Source of the DNA: Diphasiastrum complanatum
Lineage: Eukaryota > Streptophyta > Lycopodiopsida > Lycopodiales > Lycopodiaceae
Reading direction: 5' to 3'
Assembly: GCA_029204225.1 (NCBI GenBank)
Contig: CM055101.1
Span: 28,757,475-28,821,474, forward strand
DNA length: 64,000 nucleotides
The notes below the pieces were generated by a model. It did no database searches, was not told where the DNA came from, and was given only the letters and a program-made list of their open reading frames with translations. Numbering within the stretch: position 1 is the stretch's first letter; each line of letters begins with the position of its first letter. Below, piece after piece: positions 1 to 16,760 of the stretch. Position numbers and translations under genes: made by a program.

Positions 1-277
1 ATATAGTTGGATTAATGAGGATTTTGTCCATTTGAAGGACTTATCACTTAGTGTACTTTTGGAACCAACAAAAATACTTAAAACTAAAGATAAACAATTG
101 AGAAATTGTTCTATCTCTGAATGCTTGATCGATTGGAAACGATGCACTGACAATGATGTGTGGAAAATGGTTGAAAACATAAAAAGGAATTCTCTAAATT
201 ATCATTATGAGGACAAAAGTAGTTCAAAAGGAAAAAAATGTTATGTCCATGTTCAATTCAGTTGTAATAATTCTTGA
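1..277 (+). mobile_element. Ty3-gypsy polyprotein C-terminal tail (remnant)
   Basis: The reading frame entering at the left edge and ending in a stop at 275-277 resembles the last part of gypsy polyproteins: an EPTKILKTKDKQLRN stretch, then SECLIDWKR and a WKMVENIKRN segment, ending in an LEDK-like YHYEDKSSSKG. This is the chromodomain-like tail that follows the integrase. The usual acidic W-E-D residues are altered, so the copy is decayed. The integrase itself lies outside the window. Family assignment rests on the order of these motifs and is moderately sure. Confidence 0.55.
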
Positions 278-1085
278 CTTGGTATTCGTACTCCAGTGTA
301 AAAGTTTATTAATAATGTCGCGCCATTTGGACATGGCCATAAATGTAATTAATAATCTTGAGAGCCCATGCATACTCGTTAGGAGATGTGGAGCTAGTGC
401 ATGGTGTCTGATGGTTATATATGCATGTTAAGGAGATAAAAAAAAACAATTGGATGAGAATTGGGATCTTAAAGAAAATACTTCTAGGCCCTAGAGACTT
501 ATATATACCTATAGGAACTTGCCCTACTCCTCACCTATTTTTTCGATTCTAGTTGCCAGGAACCTCTCCTCTCTTGTATTCTAGTTGCCAGGATCTTCTC
601 CTCTCTTGTATTCAGTCACCGTGGCTTGAGGGTGAAGCTGATTTGCGTTGGACTCTCATTTTAGGTGGTTTGGTTCCATAGTAGTCCTTTGGCGCATGCA
701 ACAAGATCGAGAGAATCTTCACGTGGTGATCGTTATAGTAGTAGCACGTGACTAGCATACCAAGTGACCATAATTTGTGAGCCATTATGCACATGTCCTG
801 ATTTTATTAGAAACATGTCATCAAAAAAATTGTCTTGTGAAAGCATCTATACTATGTTCTTAAAAGTCAAAGGTCTAGACGTGAATCCTAAAATGTTCAT
901 TGACCAGTCATTGTTGAGCAATAAGAAATATTTCATGTGATAGGCATGTCAACACCCATACATTTGTAACATAAAGAGTCTCTTGAATAATTGTTGCAAC
1001 ACTCTTGAAAAGTCCAACAACTTTAAACACGAGATCCTATCAATTTTAAGGTTTTAAAAAAAGTACACATTAAATCATTCACATT
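278..1085. other. LTR-like and unassigned sequence after the gypsy tail
   Basis: No gene is visible. Immediately after the gypsy tail there is a TATA-like stretch near 500 and two copies of a 32-bp unit at 546-609, which would suit a 3' LTR of the gypsy copy. I cannot define its ends because no second LTR is present for comparison. From about 840 to 1085 nothing is recognised. Confidence 0.3.
546..609. repeat. 32-bp tandem repeat, two copies
   Basis: Two adjacent 32-bp units, 546-577 and 578-609, each beginning ATTCTAGTTGCCAGGA and ending CTCCTCTCTTGT. They differ at two positions in the middle. The repeat lies in the LTR-like region downstream of the gypsy tail. Confidence 0.9.
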
Positions 1086-1358
1086 CTACATGCAAAAGCT
1101 AGAAACTTGATATAGAATTTTGAAGAATGATATGGATTCTTTCTTAAGCTTCAAAAATCGCCAAAATCCACCTAGTAGGGAGAAAAATCGGCCTGCTACA
1201 AGTATTTTGAACTTAATTGAGTTTTGGATTACAAAAATTTCCATTTTACACATGAAAATGCTTGATTTTGACAAGGAATCAACCTAACTCTAGAATTGAT
1301 CGTCCCTCCAAATTACTCACTAGATTTGGCTTTTCCTCCAAATATAGTCTGCAACAAA

Positions 1359-1370
1359 GCTCTGATACCA
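1359..1370 (-). other. Primer binding site, tRNA-iMet type
   Basis: Minus-strand TGGTATCAGAGC abuts the CA end of the LTR at 1371. It marks the 5' LTR side of a minus-strand copia element. Confidence 0.75.
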
Positions 1371-2022
1371 TGTGAAAAAATCAGATTACAAAGATCCAAT
1401 TATACTCTTGGATCTTTGGCTAACATGGAGAGCACATCTAGCATCATTAACAATGTAGAAATCTTGCATCTACTGCACATAGAAGATGTAAACTCAATAT
1501 TAAAAACTTGTCAAAAATACTTATGTAAGTTAGTTTATTGTTACGTTTTGTACAACAACGGTACTCACATGTGTGGATCCATAAACACAAGAAAAATAAC
1601 ATGCTATACACAAGATCTCACTATATCACCACCAAGATGCATAAATGGATGTAGAAACCCAAAGAAATATCTTCTATAAAAATGAATGAGAGAAACGATG
1701 TCCTCCCATGCTTGTAGACTATTTATAGTAGCTCCTTTCCCTATTTGGATGCTCTTACACAAGCTTATCAACTTATGGAAGTTTCTAGATTTCTTCCAAA
1801 ATCTAGATCTATCATGACTAGATACAATGCATCTCTAATAACCAACTACAGTAGGTCTATATTCAACCTTATCAACATGCCTAAGTTGCCAATATAGTAA
1901 ATCCACTATTCTTAGGCCTTATTAACTTTGTAAAGTTTATCTCTAATATGAAAATGCATATTGGCCTCAACATTACAAAATAAGATCAACATAAACAACT
2001 CAAACTAGTTGACATTTTCACA
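1371..2022 (-). mobile_element. Ty1-copia LTR, family A copy 1
   Basis: On the minus strand this 652-bp stretch begins TGTGAAAATGTCAACTAGTT and ends TTTTTTCACA. It is followed at once by TGGTATCAGAGC at 1370-1359, the complement of the 3' end of initiator tRNA-Met, which is the usual copia primer binding site. Its start matches the starts of the LTRs at 22906, 32905 and 45113, so at least four relatives occur in the window. The element body to the left (1358 downward) is only leader-like sequence, and no gag is visible. Confidence 0.8.
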
Positions 2023-2052
2023 ACATGCTAATATTAAGATGCTAAGATCATA

Positions 2053-2640
2053 CAGAGGGGGCGAATACAAAGGGGGGAGACTTTGAAGATTTTTGCAAGG
2101 AGCATGGAATCAAAAGGCAATTTACTCAAATGCATACGCAACATAGCAATGAGGTAGCTGAGAGGAAAAACCGCACCATTGTGGAGAGCGCACACTCAAT
2201 GATGAAGCAAATGGGCTGGTCAAAGGCGTGTAATGCGTTAACCTTTTTGCAAAATAGGAGCCCTACTACCGTAGTTCCTAATGTGACTCTTGAAGAGGCG
2301 CTTACATGAATGAAACCAAAGATTGAAAAGTTTTGCATTTTTGGGTGCAAAGCTTATGTGCACGTGCCAAAGGAAGAGCGAAATGAGCTTGAAGCGAAGT
2401 CCATTAAGTGCATATTTGTTGAATATGATGAGAGACATCAAGAGGCTTTCTACAATCTTAGAAGAAGATGAGGATGGTGCTCCACAGGAAATTGAGCATG
2501 AGGATCAAGTCCATTAAGAGGATCATGATCGAACTCCACCCATTTATGAGCCAAGGGGGAGATATTTGCCTATTGGTGCTATGAAGGAGAAACATGTGGG
2601 AAGCAAGAGATTGTATTTGGACACTCATTGGGATACCTAT
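2053..2640 (+). mobile_element. Ty1-copia integrase fragment (outer copy)
   Basis: Frame translation gives GGEYKGGDFEDFCKEHGIK followed by AERKNRTIVESAHSMMKQMG, the core and C-terminal landmarks of copia integrase. FCIFGCKAYVHVPKEER and KCIFVEY follow, as in the region after the integrase. Stops interrupt it near 2308 and 2516. The fragment stops being recognisable near 2640, where a different copia copy begins. The same outer copy appears to resume at about 5880 with its RNase H tail, so the piece between is best read as an insertion. Confidence 0.75.
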
Positions 2641-2649
2641 CGCCAAGAA

Positions 2650-5287
<2,638 letters not shown>

Positions 5288-5877
5288 TGTTGGAATTCGA
5301 TGCTTAGCCTCAAATCCATTCAGTAATGAGCATCCTGAAAAACCAGAAACATAAGGCTCAAAATTTTGAGCAGAACATCAAAAAATTCAGGATCGAACTT
5401 TCTAGAATTTTTCGATACAGTATCGACTCGAAAAATCTTATATTTTTCGATACTTGTAAATTTCGATATTGTCGGTCTAAAATCTGACCCAACGACTTCG
5501 CGTTGACAGTCCGCCTACATTGTACAAAGCATTTATAATAATGAGACGGTTGTAATAACTGTAGAAAAGGTTTTTGTAGATATTTGTAGGATATCAAATA
5601 GGTTAATTTTCATCAGAAAATTTCTTCTGAGAATTCAAAGTTTGATTAATCGTTAATCTGTATTAGCGTTATCATGCTCACCAAGCTAAAGTTATAACTT
5701 CATGCCATTGTACTCATTGTTGATATTAATCAGAGTGCAATTTCAATCCTACTATTGTATCGTTTCATTGTGCATCTGTGAATCATTCATTTTGAACGTT
5801 CTGCTGCTAATTGTGGCCTTCCGATCCTACACCAAGCTCGCTCATAAGCTTCCGCTCATTCTCACTGATTTCCGACA
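5288..5877 (+). mobile_element. 3' LTR of the inner copia copy
   Basis: It starts TGTTGGAATTCGATGC directly after the polypurine tract. The proposed end is TTCCGACA at 5870-5877, an imperfect inverse of the opening TGTTGGAA. The length would be about 590 bp. No 5' LTR partner is present, so the right end is inferred from the terminal inverted repeat only. Confidence 0.6.
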
Positions 5878-5879
5878 AC

Positions 5880-6260
5880 TACATCACTTTTTACTACAAT
5901 AGCCGAATATTATATCGCTTTCCACTATAGAAGCCGAATATCAAGCCTCGTGTTCTGCCACACATGAAGTGGTTTGGTTATGATAGCTACTCAAGAAAAT
6001 TGGGGTAAGAGAAGCCAAAGGTACAATAATCTCTTGTGATAGTCACAATGAAATTGAACTAGCTAAAAATCTAGTGTTTCATGCTAGGACAAAGCACATA
6101 GAAGTAAAGTATCATTTTATACGCGAGAAGCTTTTTTCAAAAGATATAGATGTGGCTCATTGCACTACTGCTACACAAGTTGCTAATGTATTTACGAGGT
6201 CGTAAGCAAGGACAAATTTGAAGACTTTAGGCTAAAGCTTGGAGTTGAATCTTTTATTCG
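5880..6260 (+). mobile_element. Ty1-copia RNase H tail (outer copy)
   Basis: EAEYQASCSATHEVVWL, then a KHIEVKYHFIREK motif, then QVANVFTR, are the final landmarks of copia RNase H. The sequence follows directly on the inner LTR. With the integrase piece at 2053-2640 it fits the idea that the inner copy inserted into an older copia element. A roughly 30-bp imperfect duplication (TAGCCGAATAT / AAGCCGAATAT) occurs at the join, 5883-5943. Confidence 0.7.
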
Positions 6261-9200
6261 TACCAATGAGCAAGTTATTTCATAGATTATTAAAAAATGA
6301 TCTAACTTTTGAGTTATTTAATTCTTGAATATGAAATGGAACACCTACAATCTTTTGCATTTCTTTATTCAATATAGCTCACTCTTGTTTGATTTGAAAT
6401 GGACATGGAATGGGAAAAAAAATTTAATCTTTCTTTGTTCAAAAGTTTATTTCATGTTGAAATTGCTACATAAGATTTCCTACTTATTCCAAAAAAGTCA
6501 AATGTTCCCTAGACTAGAATTCTATCCTTAAAAAGCTTCGCATCCTCTTTGGACTAAATTTATCATGTAATTTTCTTCCTTCAATATAAAATACACTAGT
6601 ACTTCATAAATGCAAAGTCAAAGACATATTCTGTGTGCTATAAAAGTTCTCTTGTTTTGGAATAAGACTACATTGGAAGATGGCACTTATATTGTGGAAT
6701 GGCACTCAAGTTGTTGATGCCCTTCAACTCTTGAATATGGTTCGCACTCATTTTTTGAGTCTTATCATCTTTTGAATTTGGTTTCATCTATATCTTCAAG
6801 GCGGCTAGAGAATGTGGAGGGTATGTAATTTTTTTTTTTTAGCACAGACAACACTAACTAGAATGGTTAGGAACTATTAATCACAATGGTTAAGTATTGG
6901 AAGTGGAATGGGCAAACAAAAATCACTTTTCTTTTGGCACTTTGACAACTCTCTCTTCTTATTGGACCTTTTGCATCCTAGAACTCCTCTAATGATAATT
7001 TGACAACATTTTTTGCTTTCATCTATTATACCCATGCGTCATCTTGCTACCAAGTGAACCTCTCTCTCCAAAATTGCACTCCCCAACTATACGTACCACT
7101 TGACCTAATGTGACATTAGCCTTCAAAGTCAAGGCTTTTGGAAACATTGGAGTTGGGCCTCACTATGCACAAGGCTCACAGATGACTACCTTTTGATTCT
7201 AATAACTTTGTAAGAAAAAGCTCTCCCTATGAACTTTTCTAAACTAGGTCCTAAACGGACCACCACAAACAAAGAGCATTTTCAAAGGTTTGATGGTAAT
7301 TGTATTTTTATTTGCTTCACGTACCTAAGAAACACGATCTAATGTTTGGTATAGAGCATTTATAACAAATGGCCATCCGAAGTTGAGGTTAGGTTGCATT
7401 GCCTTCCATAGGTGAGATTGCGATGACGACACAAAATCAAAAGAGATGTTCTACTCCAATAATATTCTTCAAAGCTTGCTTCGCTTTATTATTTTTGCAA
7501 TTGACTAACTAGATCCACATGTATTAGTTTTGCAACAAATGATAAATTGCTAGAAAATATTATGTATAGCATAGCCACAACTATTGCCAACCTCTTGCCT
7601 TGTCTTCCTCCATATCAATGTACTTGTATTAGAATTGAGTACATATTTTCAACATCAGCGTGCTAAACAATTCTTTCTCTATGTGAAAACCCGCACTTGT
7701 CATAAGTTCAATTGCTTGGCAAATGCTTCTTATGCTTGAGATGGGCTCACCCACATGCGTTCAATTCTTTATGATCCCACATGTTGATAATACCAAAAAA
7801 CATTGTGCTTGTCGTCAAATCACCATATTAATTCACCCAATTATGGTTTACAAGAAAACTGAGAAATTTTAATGAACTTTATAGCTTATAGGCTGTTTCC
7901 CTCATTTAATTTCTCCTTGTCGGCTCAAGTCATAGGAGGGTGATCACCTTGATTTCAAAAGACTGGTATGTTACAAAAACAAACTTGAGTCGGCTGTAAA
8001 TTTTACTTTCTATCACAAAATCAAGTGGGAAGTCTAGGATCAGGAAGAAGAATGATCGTAATGCAATTGTTGGTAAGTTGAGTGCCGTACATTTTCACTA
8101 AGTGAGAACAAAAAAATCTCCAAACAACCAAATGGAACGGCTCTAAGGTGTGACAACTTTTTAAGAATCAGTCAACCAAGAAAAGCTAGGATCCATGATG
8201 TTTGACATGCCCTGGCCCCCTTTTCGACTAGATCAAAAACTTGAGCGTTAGGGATTACAGCTGAGTTCGCAATAAGATATATGGCCAAAGCTTACCAATG
8301 TTGATCTAGGCTCGAGATGTTAGACAAACATCTATACACCAGAAGTATGTTCATGGTTCAAGAATTGTGAATGCCTAGTCAACCTATTTTCTGACAGGAG
8401 CCGTGCAGAAATGCCAAACAAAAAGACTATTGTTGATTCAAATAAAGGCTGTAATGCTCTTGACAAAAATATCCAAAAAAGAACAAGCAGCTAGAATATA
8501 TTTGAGTAAAATGATTATGGCTGCGCTATCAGAAACTTTTATGTGACAATCGATTTTCTGCTTGTTCCTAAGGGAGATCCCATGAGGGGTACCTAACAAT
8601 CTAATCACAACACAGCGTCGGATACTGGGAAACCCTAAATTCTGGATCAAAATAGGAGGTGGAATACAGGAAAGGCAAAAGCTCTCAGACTTGTCTTTGT
8701 TAATAATCGAGAGTAGTAAAAACCTGATCAATAAGGGCACCACAAGATGTACACGGTCTGTATAAGCAAACTTTGAAGTAAATGCAAAGTAAAACTGATA
8801 TATATTATCAGTCAACAATTTATTGATCATTCATGTCGAAGATCAAAAGTGGTGGATTATCCCCTCAAGGGCCTATCCATCAATAATACTAAATGCTGTA
8901 TTGCCTTTCATAATGAATTGCTCATTCATATCCAAAGTGAAGTATTGGAAGATCCCTTCAAGAACCTGCCTATCAATTAGAATCATTGACAAGCTTGGAA
9001 TTGAAGGGCATCGCCTCATTATAGAAATGAAGAGTTATTTTTACCATACAAGTACATTTGAGAAAATCATGACTTTCAACAGGGGCTTTCAAAAAAACAC
9101 TTTCTGCCCTTCAAGCTTTTGAAACAAAGTGCATTCCTCAAAATGAGAACCAAGCTGCATGGATCTTGAATGGACACTTCTTATTCTAGGAAAAAAAAAT

Positions 9201-11019
9201 CCGGCATGTTCAAAAGAAGTTCTCTAAGATAAATATAGAAATAGAGAAAATAAACAAGATGAGGTAATCATAGGAGCTCAGAACTTTCCCAATGTTCATA
9301 GTACCCTCAGAACACATAACAATATGTCACAAGTAGAACTACACTGAATTTTGTCAAACAAATGCACAACCCATCTTGAAGTCAAGGAAGTAACCCCTAC
9401 CCACAGGTCCACTTAGGATGATATGTATGCAACAAACTTGAATGGTTTCCACAAAACTATGTGAGAGCATGAAGAGCACTCATCTTCCCACTATATTGGG
9501 GAATTGGTGAATGGACTTGTTGAAGTTATCAAGAGATTCCTTAAACATCACAAGCCCCGCCTGGAAATAAAAACCTCTTGAACCTTGGCTCTGAGCCAAA
9601 GATGCAAATTATTATCCAACTTTATTCATGACAAATAAAGTATGTCTTGAATTTTTGTTTAGGTCCCAAAGAACCATGATCTAGGCAATTTTCTCCAAAA
9701 GAGAGAATGGTACTCTATATGACTTATTCGATTTGTTCATAATTGCACTGCCAACAAACTACACTTCCAATATGCTTACTCAAACTTCTTGAGCTACATA
9801 ATGAAGCAAGCTTTATGTCCTGGGAATCGGGATGACATACTAAGTGTTTTTCAGCTCTAAAGTCAAGTTTTATTACCCAAACACAAAGTGTCAAATGATG
9901 AGCAATATACCATCTTCTACCTTTTTGGGTAAGTAACGAATTTGGCAAAAGCTCTAAGTATGCAAACTAGTTCATTCAGACACGGCAATGCTTTCCATTT
10001 ACCAATATTAAAAACTCCACAAAAAGTAAGGTATCTTCGCTGTTACTTTGTAATCTTGACCAACATGGTTCACTATGCTCTATATTAGCCACAAGAGAAT
10101 GTATGTGGCAAACAAGTGACTAGAGCCAGAACTGATTTTTGTAAACTTTTCAGATGATCAAGCCCATCTTGTACTTTCAAAAGTTTCAAATTGTTAATCA
10201 GAATGATGGCTATCTTTGCACAGAATCACCCACTTTAAGTCCAGATCCATGGGGTGAAGCCCACGATTCAGACTCAATCATCAACCTTTATCTGGAAAAT
10301 GGAAATCATCTTTTAGATAAATCATATTAAAAGCAACTCATAGAGATTAATGCTGAAGGTTCTACCGATACAGAAAAATTTGGAAATCGACAAAACCAGG
10401 GACTTCAGCATTGATAGTTCAGCATTATCATTGTAAACAACAATACCGTAGATACCTGCTAGCCTTGAGCTATAAAGCAAAGAACATTTCAGCCCATACG
10501 CCATAGACTATATTGAAATGATAGGGCTTTTGCACACAAACAATGTTATTGAATCAAATAGACCTAGAGCTCTAAAGAGCTTGCAGTAAACCTTCTGCAG
10601 CCTTTGGGAGCTCTCAAGTTCTAGTGCTGCTCATGTGAGCTGCGCCAAGTTCCAAAATGTGGCAGCAATTGATTCGTGATCACTTCTAACACGTTCATGT
10701 GACTTGTGAGTAGTAGTTCATAACCATGCTAAGTTATTCAACATTGTGACTGACAGATGCTTTGGGTTAAGGCTACAAGAAGTTTCAAGTAGCATCACTA
10801 ACTCGTTTACAACATACTGGAATAGCACCCATTTCAATATGAACCTCAACATTTTGTAAGCTCACACGCACTTGGAAAGCCAATGTCCAATGAAAAGTGA
10901 GAAATACTCTATATCGATAAGCTACAAAGAGATTCACAAGTTTACTATCAGATAGTTGGTATCATGATATAATCCTCCCCTCCGGTATACCGCGCCCACG
11001 GTATGCTAACTATCTACTG
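6261..11019. other. Intergenic, no gene recognised
   Basis: AT-rich sequence downstream of the SPF30-like gene. Short open frames at 8438-8830 (-) and 8823-9122 (+) have no recognisable domain, biased composition or splice support, and I do not call them genes. The part closest to 11019 is presumably 3' UTR of the minus-strand gene. Confidence 0.5.
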
Positions 11020-14000
11020 TCAGTCTTCATCATCCTCAGCCCCTATTTTTAAATGGAGATGTTTCTCACGCTTTTGGAAGTCTGTCGTGCCCTTTCCACT
11101 ACCGGTCACTCCAACTTTACCTTTTGGATCATCTGGGGATTTAAATATGCTCTCCCTCTTGCGGCCAGTGAAAAAGCCAACCTACAAGTATTCAAAAGTA
11201 AAACTGATACAACAATGATAGAAATCCAATCATATGCATCATTACGTATGTAGAAACAAAAGCTGATTAGGTTCAAATCCAATGGCACTTGTACCTTCTT
11301 TGACCTTCCTTTAGAGGTCTGAAACTGTTGCCATGCATTTTGGCGCTTATTTTGTGTGAGTTCCAGTTGCTCAAATCTCAGCTTTGACTTGAAAGCATGG
11401 ATCTTTTTTCTTTTGGCAGTTTTCTGATTAACAACAAACATTCACAAGTTTCAGAAATTAATTGCAGGTGAAGGTCTGAAGCTGTTTTCAACAACAAACA
11501 CTCATTCAGAAAACGACTCGAAGTGGAAAAATATTTCTAAAAAGTTTTCAGCAAGAGTTCATCAATCAATGATTTTCATCTAGCTACTCGTAAATGTAGT
11601 TATGATTAGTTACATGTACCACTTTAAGTCAATCCAGAAGCTAATGGACAAAAAAGGTCTTTGAAGTTTAAACAGGTTTGTCATTGAAAAGCGACGGATA
11701 GATTACAGATAATCTAATATAGTTCTGAGAGTATGAACAAGATCTCTTGTTTATATTTGTTGTATTCATCCATATGCTATTTATAGTCAAAAGTACCTGT
11801 ATCTCATGAGAAAAGCTAGCAGTCAACAATCATTAAGATTAAAGATAGCATGGTTAAGCAAATTTTATTGAATCTAGCCAGCTGTTTAATCTCAAGCACA
11901 TCTCATGTATCTTGAACTAAACAATAAATTAGCTGTGCAGAGGATGTTCAAACCCATAACTTCCAACCTACTAGTAGAGGTTAGCTTCAAGCACAAGCTC
12001 AGGTGGTGCACTCAAAGATGGCACCATTCTAGCTGATCAAGAGGGGCCCCAGAAAAGAGTACTCTTAATACAGGCCAAATTGTACATTTGGGAAAATTTA
12101 AGACCAATGTTTAGTCTCCAAAAAATTAGATCAATCCAGATACTTTTGTTGAGATTAAATAACTAGCGACTGGTACATTCCGGAACAACTCATACTCATA
12201 GGAAAGGAAGGAATGTATAATTGCGTACAATAAATGCCACCATGGATGCTTTTCACTAAAGTAAATGCGCAGCTGACTCATAGCAGAACAATAATGTAGA
12301 AAATTTCAAGCTGAAAAATTGCAACGAGCATATGTAACAGACAGCACTGATGCTGGAGCTGCCACTGTACAATAACCTAAATCGTGCAAAAATGGAAAAC
12401 GCATTTAGCATTCATATGTTTGAAATGGGTTTGAAAACATTTCAGATAAAGTTTCAAACATTTCAAACATTGCTGACCTTTTGAAGTGTTTTTCTGAAGG
12501 TTTCCACCAATCCAAGTGTTTATGTAAGGGCTGGCAGCTTAAATATATCATCAAACTGGTTGAATGAGCATGCAAAATGGACAACAGTATTCCACAATCT
12601 ACTGTGATTAACAAAAGTCATAACCTTTCATGCACAAAATTTTTTGATCCGTGAAGGTAGCATGAAGGTGTGGAGGTGAAAAGTGCTCATGATGCAGCTT
12701 TCTATTTTTGGGTTAAGGCCTAATGGGGCCTTAATACCCAAATGAGGGCCTTTTACTCTTTTTTGGGCCTTAGGACCCCGAAACAAAAAAAAAAATTGAA
12801 ATTTAGACGTATCAAACATGTTTGAAAAAACATTTAAGTGTGTCTAAATGCTACTATGATGCAAGCAATATGTGCACAACCAATAATGGAGAAGCCTAAT
12901 TCCTTGGTAACAAAAAGGGTAAAATAATGTCATAACAATCCTTACCACATCTTCAGGATCATCCGGCTGTATCCTTAATTTAAAGGGCAAGTCCCTTGGC
13001 ATCACATCCACCTCTGCAGCCAGTGCAATTTTACGTTTAATGGCCTGCCGAGTGGCCTCAGCTTCCCTTTCAGCATCTAGCAGAGCATCTTCCTCAGCAT
13101 CAGCATCTTCAAGCTCCTTTAATCTCCTAATGCTGGATGGATCGACCTGCAAAAACAACTTTGTCAAAAGCTAATCCACAAAAAAATAAGCAAACTTGAA
13201 TGCTACTTCAGAAGATAAACAACTTCCCTATGCCCTTATAAGGTTCTCTATTTCCTTATCACCTCTCCTGACGAGGTGAGATACTACAGAAAAAGGATAT
13301 GTGCCTCTTGAATATGACATGGTCCCATATTGAGTAGCCCACATGATTTTTGATAAATGTATACAACTAGCTGTAGGTGTCGGATTGGGGTGATGTAAAG
13401 TGCTAGACTGTGTTTCCTCATGCCTGCAGGAATGCCTAGAATGTCTGTTCTGGCCATTACGGCACGTACTTGAAATTATGAATGCATTGCTCTCTTTTGG
13501 TGTTTCTTTTAGCCCTCCTTTTAAAATAAGTTGTAGGGTTCAGATTGAGGGCCTGGAAGATGCTAGATTGTATTTCCTAATGCCTACAAGTATGCCAGGA
13601 GTGTCGGTTTTCGCGCTTACGGCCCATACGTCAAGTCATGAATGTGGTGCTCATTTTTTGTGCCCTAATTTGTGAAGTGAGCTGTAGAGCTCCGATTAGC
13701 GTGACATAAGATGTTAGGATATGTTTCTTGATGCCTAGAAGCAATGTTTCACGAATCGGCGATTCGAACAAGGAATCACGGCTCGAATCAGTCTGGTTCG
13801 AATCAGCCAATTCGAATCGGAAACCTGTTTGAATCGGTTCCCAAGTAAAAAAAATTCAAATTGGCCCCGGAAATGAAAAATTGTTCGAATCGGCCGATTC
13901 GAACCTGACTTGGCCAGTTCGAACCGATTGAATCGGCCGATTCGAACCGGTGCATGAAACATTGCCTAGAAGATTGCCAGTGTTGTCGGTTTTCACCCTT

Positions 14001-16187
14001 ATGTCAGGTTTTGAACATTATGCTTGCTTTTTCGTGTCATATTTTGCCCTAGATTGTGAAATGGCCTGTATTTATTTGATGGATGGTTGTAAGATGCTAT
14101 GTTCTATTTCTTAATGCCTACAAGAGGAATGTCTCTTTTGGCATTTGCAGCACATGCTGATCCATGATATGTGCACACTTCTGGGGACGCATGAAGTATA
14201 TTTTCTTAGCCTTCTTTCCTGTCTTTTATGCTGGGCTAATGGTTGTCATTTCCTTGCATTGGTTGGCCCATAATGAATTTGTATTGGGTGTTTGTCTTGC
14301 AGATCATGACTCTGGCCATGCGTGTGGTCAGTGTCATTATGAGGAAAAAGCCTTGTCTCGCAGCTTCTTGCCCCTGGATTTCAAGAAGCCGACACCCACT
14401 CGGTTTGGCTACTACTTCGTGGTTCTCGAGCGATTGGTGGCTGTGCGAGACCATTTGCGGGGGATGGTGGCCAGCCTTGGATTCGACCAGTTCAGAGGCT
14501 ATAGTGAGGATGCCATTCATTTTCACACCACTGTGTTTGGAGATGAGTTTTGGACACGGGCATCGAAGCTCATTGAGGTGCTGAGGCCTGTATTCTATTT
14601 GTTGCACCTAGTAGACCGAGAGGGTTGCACTCTCGGCCCCATATAGAAGTTGATCGACCACATTGAAGAGGCGCTGACCAGATCCCGTTGGACGAGGCCA
14701 GGTCCAATTCCTATCTCTTATCATGTTGTGCTTTTATTTCATTTTTCGAATTTGAATGACAAGCGACTAACGATTGTAATGCGTCTCTTGTTGTTTTTGC
14801 AAGAGGCAGGAGCTGCTAGACATTTGGCAGGAGAGGTGGGATTACTTCCACAGACCCATCCACGCGATGGCCCATATGTTGCACCCCCTATGATGCACCG
14901 GCAGACGGCGGGATGACCAAGAGCTCCACCGAGGATGGGTGGAGTATACAGAGTGAGTTTATTCAGGACTAGGTATTCTAGACAAATTTTTAATGGAACT
15001 CTAGAGTGCTTCGATGATTCATGCCTGACAATTCATGATTTTACGCACATTGACACGTAAAATGGTTCTTTTGCCAATAGGTCAATGCCTCAACAACCTT
15101 AAGGCAGATTTGCTGAAGTTCGAGCGATTCATGGGCATTTTGCATGGGACAGATGTACATGGAGGGAGGACCAGTTGCGTCCTGTGACATGGTGGGGTTG
15201 TCAGGAAGCTCCACGCCAGATCTCTAGCGTTTGGCGAAGAGTGTTGTCACAGGATTTTTCAACTTCCGCTAGTGAGCGGAACTGGAGCACTTGGTCCATG
15301 CCTCACACAAAGAAGAGGAACTAGCTCTCGATTGATCAGTGCAGGCGGCTGGTGTACGTTTCCAACAATGCACGGATGCTATGACGCTATGCGACATCCA
15401 AAGAGTTGTTGGAGGTTAGTTTATGCTTTATCTGGTTTTGATATGTATTGGTTTCCGTCATTGTTAGTATCAATACGTATCTTGTTAACTCAACAGTGAA
15501 ACTTTCGTGATAACTCGGTTTCTATTGTGGTTGCAAGTGAACCTTGACTTGTGCTTGCTCGAGACCAACACCGCCGTTCCTCGAGGAACTCCTACGTAGA
15601 TTGAGGTTGAGGATGATATCTTTCAAGAGCTAGTAGCTACATAGGCAAATGGATGTCGAGGCCTGCTCTGCACGACACCACAGGAGAGCAGCCGAGAGGA
15701 GAGGAGATAGGAAGGAGATGAGGGTTCACGGGAGAGAGAGAGAGAGGAGTATACAGTGGACCACGAGGAGGAGTTGGGGGGGGGGGGGGGGGATGATATA
15801 GAGCAGTTGCTAGTGGACCCCGACGCAAAGACACAGATGGAGCCACTTCCTCCTTCAGATAGGCCTAGCAGGCGAGGTAGAGGTATTGTGAGGGGGACGT
15901 TGGGTTCATTGTATGTAGAAAGGAGCAGGGCATCATAGGCAGTTGCGCATCAAGTATCATCTCAGTTCAAGGGCCTTCAGCGGGTGTGGGGCCAAATACA
16001 TTGGGTACATAGGCACATCGGGCTAGGGGACGACCTAGAGGTAGTAGAGGGGGGGGGGGGAGGGCAAGGCAGGAGAGGTGAGAGACAAACTGGGGAGAGA
16101 GGTAGGGGCCAAGGTAGGAGCATCAGTACACGCAGATGCAGGGGCAGAGGCAAGGCATCACCACCACCGAATGAAATTTATTAAGTG

Positions 16188-16245
<58 letters not shown>

Positions 16246-16695
16246 GATATCGTATGAGGACTCCAGATGTGTTGCGTTGATGATCCGGGAGATGATAGAC
16301 CTGCGTATGGCGAGTCTTGACGCTGACACCTCCCCCCTGATACAACTGAGCATACAGGACTGTCTATCCCATCGGAGACAGAGGCAGGAGAGTAGTGACT
16401 CTGATGGAGAGGCTGAGATTCCAGATGCCACCATACATAGACGGCAGAGACAGTGTCGTCGACCAGAGAGACAACCAGCCCGCAGGCCACAACTTGCAAC
16501 TTCACGACAACGTAGACACCATCGATCATCTACTCGACGACAGAGAGACACAGCTCGCACAGAGACAGTGCCACAACTGTTTCTTTTAGGTGGTAGAGCT
16601 TTCACGCTCCCACCGGGCATACTTGACATGTACCTTTTTTCAGTCCTATGTACCTTAGGGTATTCCATGGACATTAATAAAGATCTTTCTTTCTT

Positions 16696-16760
<65 letters not shown>

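Noticed and set aside
8438-9122. Possible genes at 8438-8830 (-) and 8823-9122 (+)
   Set aside because: No domain, no splice structure, no homologue in the window and no codon bias that I can see; left as intergenic.
12405-12830. Possible MITE in SPF30 intron 6 with CAAACATTTCAAACATTG-like ends
   Set aside because: AAACATTT words occur at both sides but no clear terminal inverted repeat or target duplication could be fixed.
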